Positions 57,582-64,000 of a stretch of 64,000 nucleotides of DNA are shown here, piece by piece. The stretch is from Chrysoperla carnea. Lineage: Eukaryota > Arthropoda > Insecta > Neuroptera > Chrysopidae. The stretch covers positions 62,784,181 through 62,848,180 of the forward strand of contig NC_058340.1 of the NCBI RefSeq assembly GCF_905475395.1, in the 5' to 3' direction. The position numbers were made by a program, and so were the translations under genes. The number at the start of each line of letters is the position of its first letter. Position 1 is the first letter of the stretch. The notes beneath the pieces were generated by a model. That model had not been told where the DNA came from, did not search any database, and worked only from the letters and a program-made list of their open reading frames with translations.

Positions 57582-60130
57582 TCTGAACCTGACGCTCTAC
57601 AGATTTTTGGAGGTGCAAATAACACGTATGTAGATTTCATTGTTCTCCATACAGGTCCTACCAGTGGGATCATCAAAGATACCCATGTTGCGAAGGTGGT
57701 AATTCAATAAGATTTCAACATTTAGCTGTTTTAATAGTTTTTTTCAAGTTCCACATTGATTAATTTCTAAAACGAAGTGAGATACTAATTTCTGCCTTTA
57801 GTACTCTTAAGACATTTCAATAAATTATGAACATAATAACTTACCAAAAATTAAAAAGGTTTACGAAAATAAACACCAAGGTGTCTACCTACCATAGTAA
57901 ATATTAGAAATCAATGAGGAATATTGGAATAAATAGAAATAAAACACTAATTTGTTATCCGCAGTGTGTATTATTTAACATGATTTTTTAACGATATACA
58001 TGTTTTCATTTTTAGTAAATATATTTCGTCGCCAAAAATCTTTATCTCACAAAAACATTTATACACAGAAATATCTTACTTAAATATTACAAGTTGATAT
58101 GATTTTCGCTAAACAGATGTTGAATAGTTTACAAATTATTTAATACAAACGCATTTTTTTATTTATTTATAATATGAACACATGTTTTGTTTAAAATTTT
58201 ACAATAATAATAGCCTTCGCCCTTTATCGCACTTACACACTTTGCTTTGTCGGAAAATAGAAGAGTTTTGACAAAAAATTTTGTTCGGAAAATATATATA
58301 TTTTTGTATATTGTGTTATCGTCCTGGAAAGATATTTATTTAAATATTAAGAAAATTTTGAGCGATTCTTTTTCTTTCGATCATTGAAATATAAAAAATT
58401 TGCACATATCTATTAAATCATAAATAATAATTGATCTGTAGACATCGATTAAACATAATTTATTAGTTCCTTAAGTTAATTTAATTTTGAAAATTTTCAA
58501 ACTTTCAACATGCAGAACAAATTTTTCCAAATATACCACAATTCCCTACTTAAATGTTTTTTGAGCGTTATTAGATTAGCTTCGTTGGGTGCATGAAAAA
58601 GCATGGGATCTCATTAGTTCCACTACATGCAGATAGCAATACTTCTTAGTATAAAGTCAGAACAATGCACGAATCTTTTAGATCCAAAGCATAACTAGCG
58701 CCAGGTTTTGCATCAAAATACAAATGGTTTAAAAAAAAATTTAGATTTGCTCTTTTGTCACTCATTTTTCTTAAGAACTCCTAAGAGTTTCTTTATCAAA
58801 TGCCATTCCAACAACATCAATGTTATGCCATTCCATTTAGTTTTCAAGTGCCAACATGCACAGTTATTGTAACACCAACGGAACGAGACTCATAGAGCAG
58901 TGCTAACAGTAAATGAGCGATCAAATTACATTAGCAAAAAAGACAAATGTGCTCAAAATTGAAATGTAAAATTTTGTATATTCTAGGCCTTAATTTTGAA
59001 GTATAAATAACACAAAAGGAAATATTGTCTACAGATCATACTTATGATTTAACCTAATTTGAAGGTTTTTGTCTCTTAAACACTTACTTAAGCATACTTG
59101 TATTGCCTATTTTTGAAGTATATAATAAATCCTAATATTTTTGTTCTTAAAAATATTCTTAAACACCATTTACTGCATTGAAATTTTTAATAAGTACATT
59201 TTGCATTGATATATTCACAGTATAAAAACTAAATCACTGTAGTGTAAATATACAAATTATTGTATTAAATCACTAGCTCTCCGACCACGCTGCTAAGACT
59301 ACCACACTATAGCCTTCACTTCCCCTGCACTCATTTGCCTCCCCTTTTGTTCACAATTTCAAATATAGCCTTAATTATTACAATAAAATATAGCCCAAGT
59401 TGTTTGAAGACAATGTAGTATTCTTAAGTGAAGAAATTTTTTTTAATCAGTTAAGTACTGGATTCAAAAATGACGGATTTTCATACAAAATGTTACCCCT
59501 TCTCCCTTACCCTTAGTGGGTGGTATCCTATTATATATAAGATTTAATACATCTTATTGGTTGTATTTGGTAATTTCAAATTGAATTGTGGGAGAAAATT
59601 AAAGCTTTCTTATAGAATATAACTGTTTTCATCACACGGATGGAACATTATTAGAAACATAAGGCTTTTTCTCTATACTCATTTAAATGGGAATAAAGGC
59701 ATACCATGGCTTTTCCATTATCATTTCCAAATTCATTCTTAAAAGATTTGACATGAATTTCTAAATTCCCTAAGCTATAATATATTTCAGTGCAATTGAC
59801 GAAAAGAAGATAAATGATTTCAATAAACTTGCCATTCTGGAGTTTGGCGTAGCAAAGAGTGGATTTCAATTTTAGATAGTATCTCTCTTTTTTAGAGTCT
59901 AGCACCCCCCAAAGACTTCTAGAGTCTGCAAGTCCACCGTTGCAACACTAGCCTACGTACAAAAATATTCCTCAAAAAGTATTATACAAAAAAGATTTGT
60001 ATCGCTTTTTAAGGTTTTATTACCAACTGAAAAAGTAAAACCCTTATAATTGCATTACTTTTAGAACAATAAAGTCAGAGGATGGCCAAAATAATGCAGT
60101 TTGAGAGCGAATATATCGTGCAATATTAAG
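57582..60130. other. gene-free AT-rich stretch
   Basis: No supportable exon. The 84-residue open frame at 59651-59905 (minus) has no known match and no splice context. Confidence 0.4.
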
Positions 60131-60356
60131 CAAATAAACAAATTAAATCACAGGGAAGTTGGACTAGGAATATCAAATAAGAACATTACAGATGATCCAG
60201 TTGGACGTTTCGTCTCTCTATTGAGACTTCTTCAGCAACTAGAAATTATAATTATCAAAATTACAATAACTTAAAAAACGTTCAACTGGATCGACTGTAA
60301 TGTTTTGATTTTATATTACTAGTCCGACTTCCCTATGATATGATAAATTTGTTTAT
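60131..60356. repeat. 80-bp-armed inverted repeat
   Basis: The arms 60131-60210 and 60277-60356 are inverted copies (AAATAAACAAATT, GGGAAGTTGGACTAG, AACATTACAG, ATCCAGTTGGACGTT). The loop contains TCTCTATTGAGACTTCTTCA. Noncoding; looks like a small fold-back element. Confidence 0.75.
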
Positions 60357-62040
60357 ATACTTTTTGTTTTACATTTACAATTTTACTAGAATGGATCGAA
60401 CGAGGACGGGCTTGACGATAAGTTGAGGATTGCGGTTTTTCTATTTTTGTACACAGGTTATTCGAAATTTGTTTAGAATTATAATGATTTTGTTTTCATA
60501 TTGCAATAAATAATATCAATGACATTTTGTGAATAATAAGAAGCAGAAAAAAAGAAAAGCGCCTAATCTAGCGCATGTGCAAAAAAGAAACAGTTACGAA
60601 CAGATTAAAAAAAGGGCTATAATAACTATAATATTGTTAATATTATTTACAACATTTTGTGAGATTAAAATAGAAATTCTGAAAAATAAATAACGAACTT
60701 TGTTCAAATATGTGCATATTATTTTCAACATTTTAAAATTTCTTTTAAAAATCATTTAACTATTGATGTGCTAACTTAATTATTGTTTGTACTTTTTTTG
60801 TTTGTTTACTAAACACAAGATGGATACAATTAAATAACGTTTCATTATTCGCAAATTGAATAAATAAATAAATTAATAATTAATGCCCTGGTTAGCACAC
60901 GCATACAATACAATAGGTACACCTTAAGATTACATTTTTCTTTTTCACATTTTCTACACTCGTGTTATTTAGAAATAATTTTTTAGATCTGTCAATTTAT
61001 TATTCTATATAATTAAATTTTAGAATATTGTTGGATGATTTTAAAATGGCGCTAATGTATTAAATATGAGAGTCTGCTAGTAATATTTCAAGTAGAATTT
61101 GTCTTTTGCCAAATTTTGCAGATTAAAATATTATATTGCATGTATGGTCGTGACCTACGTTGTCAAAGAACCAGTGCAAGGTCTTTGTGGATTTTGGTAT
61201 CCACAAATTTCAGCCGTTCTAAAATGACTACCAACCTTGCCTGACCTCCTAATCTAGAGATGCAAAGTTTCAAAAAAAATTGACCGAAATCCCAAAGCCC
61301 ATAACGTTTGTGTAGGGTTTTTTATTATCGGATAACAAAATGAATTGAAATAAATTTCTAATAATTTCTTACTCTTGACATTATAGTTCAAAATTTGAAA
61401 ATCTGGCAGTCCTTTTTTTAAATAAAATTTTAAGTAGCCAGTATGTTAGATACAAAAAGGTTTATTCGGATATTTACAATATCCGAAATCAAACTATTTT
61501 TAGTTTTTTAAATTGAATATTAAAAAACGGTTTTTTAATTGTAATTTTGTTATTAAGTTATTAAAAAACGGTGACGTAAATAACCTGTGTTTTTTTTATA
61601 GCTTTTATTTTAAAATAATTCAACAATATAACTTAAAAAAACTGCTATTTTTTAACTATATTTTTTTGTTGCTAAAAATTAAGCTTTAAATAAAAGAATA
61701 TCGTACAATGTAAATCTGCATATAAAAATATGATTAACTAAAAACTATATTTTTAATAATCTTACAATAAATATTTTTGAAGTTTTTTAATTTTTTATAA
61801 ATACTTAAAAACGTCTAACACAATATCATTTTTCAGGTAAACATTAATTAAAAATTAACGTTAAGTTCTAGCAATGTTTGAAAAAAAAATTAAAATTTAT
61901 CTGCAACTCTTTGGTGTATAATAATAACTAAGCTGCAAAAATGTGACACACAAAAAAACATATTTTGGATTTTTTCTTGAAATTTTTTACTTTTTTTTGT
62001 TAGCAGTTTGTAAACATTTTTTTTTTTTTAATTTAGTCTT
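60357..62040. other. gene-free AT-rich stretch
   Basis: Nothing recognised on either strand beyond simple AT-rich sequence and poly-T runs. Confidence 0.4.
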
Positions 62041-62363
62041 TATACAGAATGTTCGATTTACATCTAGGCGTATAAATATCACGAGTATGACAGAATACAT
62101 GCGCTATGCAATACATCTAAGTGAGAGGTATTATATACATTTGTTGAAGCTTCGATTTGCGTTGAGATAGTTGTAAGACGCTTGGAGAGTGGGAGTTTCT
62201 TAGTTGAATAGATGAACTACAACAGATAAGCCACGATACAAGTCACTTTTGCAATTTCATATAATACCTATAATACCTCTTACTAAGATTCATTGCATAA
62301 CGCATGTACTCTGTCATACTCGTGATAATTATATACCTTGATATAAATCGAACATTCTGTATA
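62041..62363. mobile_element. MITE with about 95-bp inverted ends
   Basis: The left end (TATACAGAATGTTCGATTTA, TATCACGAGTATGACAGA, ATGCGCTATGCAAT, GAGGTATTATA) is inverted at the right end (TAATACCTCTTACT, TCTGTCATACTCGTGATA, AACATTCTGTATA). Flanking TA on both sides fits a Tc1/mariner-type target. Its symmetry produces matching peptides (TSMTEYMRYA) on both strands, which are not genes. Confidence 0.88.
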
Positions 62364-64000
62364 TAAATACTTAGAAAGCTCAATAATAGATTATTTCTAT
62401 TTATTTGTATATTGAAGTATAAAACTGACTTGAACAATAAATAAAATTGTAACCAGTTTATAATTTAAAAACTAAAAGTATATACTAAAATTATATTTTT
62501 ATCATTTTAAATAAAATATCTTAAAAATTTTTTTGAGATCATTTTTTTTATTCATTTATTTATTTTTTTTGTTTGTTTTGTTTTGGAATTTATCCACAAA
62601 AAATAATATAAAAAATATATTATTTTTTAAAATTTCTACTAAAAGAAATCAATCAATCCTTAAAAAACTAAGTCATCATTGTTTTAAAATATAAATTAAT
62701 ACTTTTTATTAAAAATTTTTTTTTGTTTTAAGTATTTTTATTCCCTCACTAATTTAGTTGCCAATAAAAATTTTAAGTATTTTTGAAACCGACGACCATA
62801 AGCTTTTCACATAAATTTATAGTAATATGGTGGTCTATAACTTGGTAGAATCAGATTCTACCAAGGTCTATAAGACTTTTAAAATCACAATACAATTTTG
62901 TTTCGGACTATATTATTTAGAACCAATGTGATAAAATGAATAACAAATATTTTCTATCTTAGTCCTACTTATTGCTGTCAGTCCGAAAAAATAAATTCTA
63001 TACTTGCGCTTATGTCATGATGAAAAGACCTACTCTCGACTCGTTTTTATTTCGAATTAAATGTCAACAAAATACCAAATATCTTTTATTTTTGTCAATC
63101 AACCTTAATTTCGACAAAGAATACAAAGATAAAAGAATTAAGTAGTCTTTTGGCAATCTGATTGCTTTATAATTTATTTAATAATTGTTTTGGGCCCTGT
63201 TTAATGTAGAAGGCAGGCATGTATCGTAAATCCAAAAAAATCGCCATCAAATACAGCATAGATTTAAATAAAAATGATAAAATCCATAATTTTGTTCCAT
63301 GAAATCATTTTAAATGATGCGCTTGCGTATTTTGTTCATCAACTATTAGAAGTATGATTTAGGCATGCGTTCCATTCAAAATAAAGATATTTTTTATTTT
63401 TCAGTAGATGAAATTATAAATTTATGTGAAATTATCGTTAGAATTTTTTAGTTTAATATATCTTCTTATTATTTGTAGACTAAACGAGACTGAATTTTTA
63501 GGGGGGCTAGTCCTAGAATAATGGTACAATATTTGACTAATGGGGATATTGAGCTGTACAATTCTTTTTAAATAATTCAATTGATTCAATTCGTTAAAAT
63601 AATTCTGCTTTTTTTTTAAAATTTCTAACTTAATTCAGTGTATACTAATTTCATTTGGTATAGAATTCAAGAATTTAGGTGTTGTGGCAGAGACCCCTGC
63701 TATTGCCTATTCCAATAAAGAACCAGTTTGATCTCCTATTAAATTCCAAATTTTACTTTTAACTAGATCAAGTAACAAAGGGCACCAAAATTTCAAATGC
63801 GAAAAACAATTTCGAATTTTAAGTGATTAAGGGGGTAGGGTCCGCGCTGTTAAGCTTATAAGGATGAATTTTTGTTACTTCGAGTTGAGAGTTAATTAAA
63901 AAACAACAGACTTACATTTCGTTAAATATCGATATTTTGATTACAACGCAATCATCGTCAGTTTTTTAAATAAAATTTCTTAATATACAATTTGATTTCG
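62364..64000. other. gene-free AT-rich stretch
   Basis: No exon, RNA gene or repeat that I can support. 63490-63540 and 63660-63730 are slightly GC-richer and may be old repeat fragments. Confidence 0.4.

Noticed and set aside
62041-62437. Two similar small proteins (TSMTEYMRYA) on opposite strands
   Set aside because: They are mirror readings of the inverted ends of one MITE.
1-64000. CRISPR array, bacterial defence island or integrated prophage
   Set aside because: All genes have spliceosomal introns and metazoan products; no evenly spaced direct repeats with unique spacers were seen.

Overview
This is an AT-rich animal nuclear DNA window, almost certainly from an insect. All recognisable genes are spliced eukaryotic genes with GT/AG introns. 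Their products are single-copy metazoan proteins in arthropod-like form, and the spaces between them are full of small DNA transposons, SINEs and dispersed repeats of the kind seen in insects. I could not assign an insect order from the sequence alone. There is no CRISPR array, no bacterial operon, and no rRNA or functional tRNA gene.

Layout: 1-21 kb is gene-poor. It holds one orphan coding exon (1264-1458, minus), a tRNA-derived SINE, a CA microsatellite, several MITEs, a hAT transposon remnant with a second hAT-like element nested in it, a long fold-back repeat and a LINE 3' end. From 21 to 26 kb there are the first exon of a two-pore potassium channel (minus), TIPRL (plus) and TADA1 (minus). 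From 27.9 to 38.5 kb, all on plus, there are a nine-finger TFIIIA and two adjacent HAD phosphatase genes of the phosphoglycolate/pyridoxal-phosphate phosphatase family. SRD5A3 (polyprenal reductase; 42361-38700) and Traf6 (48289-46395) follow on the minus strand. From 49 to 64 kb the window is mostly repeats and plain AT-rich DNA, with one probable exon of an unidentified gene at 56412-56580.

The genes do not form one pathway. They cover general eukaryotic functions: phosphatase/TOR signalling (TIPRL), SAGA coactivator (TADA1), 5S rRNA transcription (TFIIIA), metabolite repair (HAD phosphatases), dolichol synthesis (SRD5A3), innate immune signalling (Traf6) and membrane potential (KCNK). Exon joins were checked by reading phase: every multi-exon model closes in frame from ATG to stop.

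The most interesting material is the repeat landscape. Several long inverted repeats sit inside or beside host introns and could fold into hairpin RNA. Three elements have intact 8-bp target duplications, one of them with P-element-like ends, and a fourth, nested one has a near-perfect duplication. A 23-bp near-palindrome recurs with a dispersed repeat. A multicopy coding repeat of unassigned class is present twice. I found no convincing wholly new functional system; the best leads are listed as findings.
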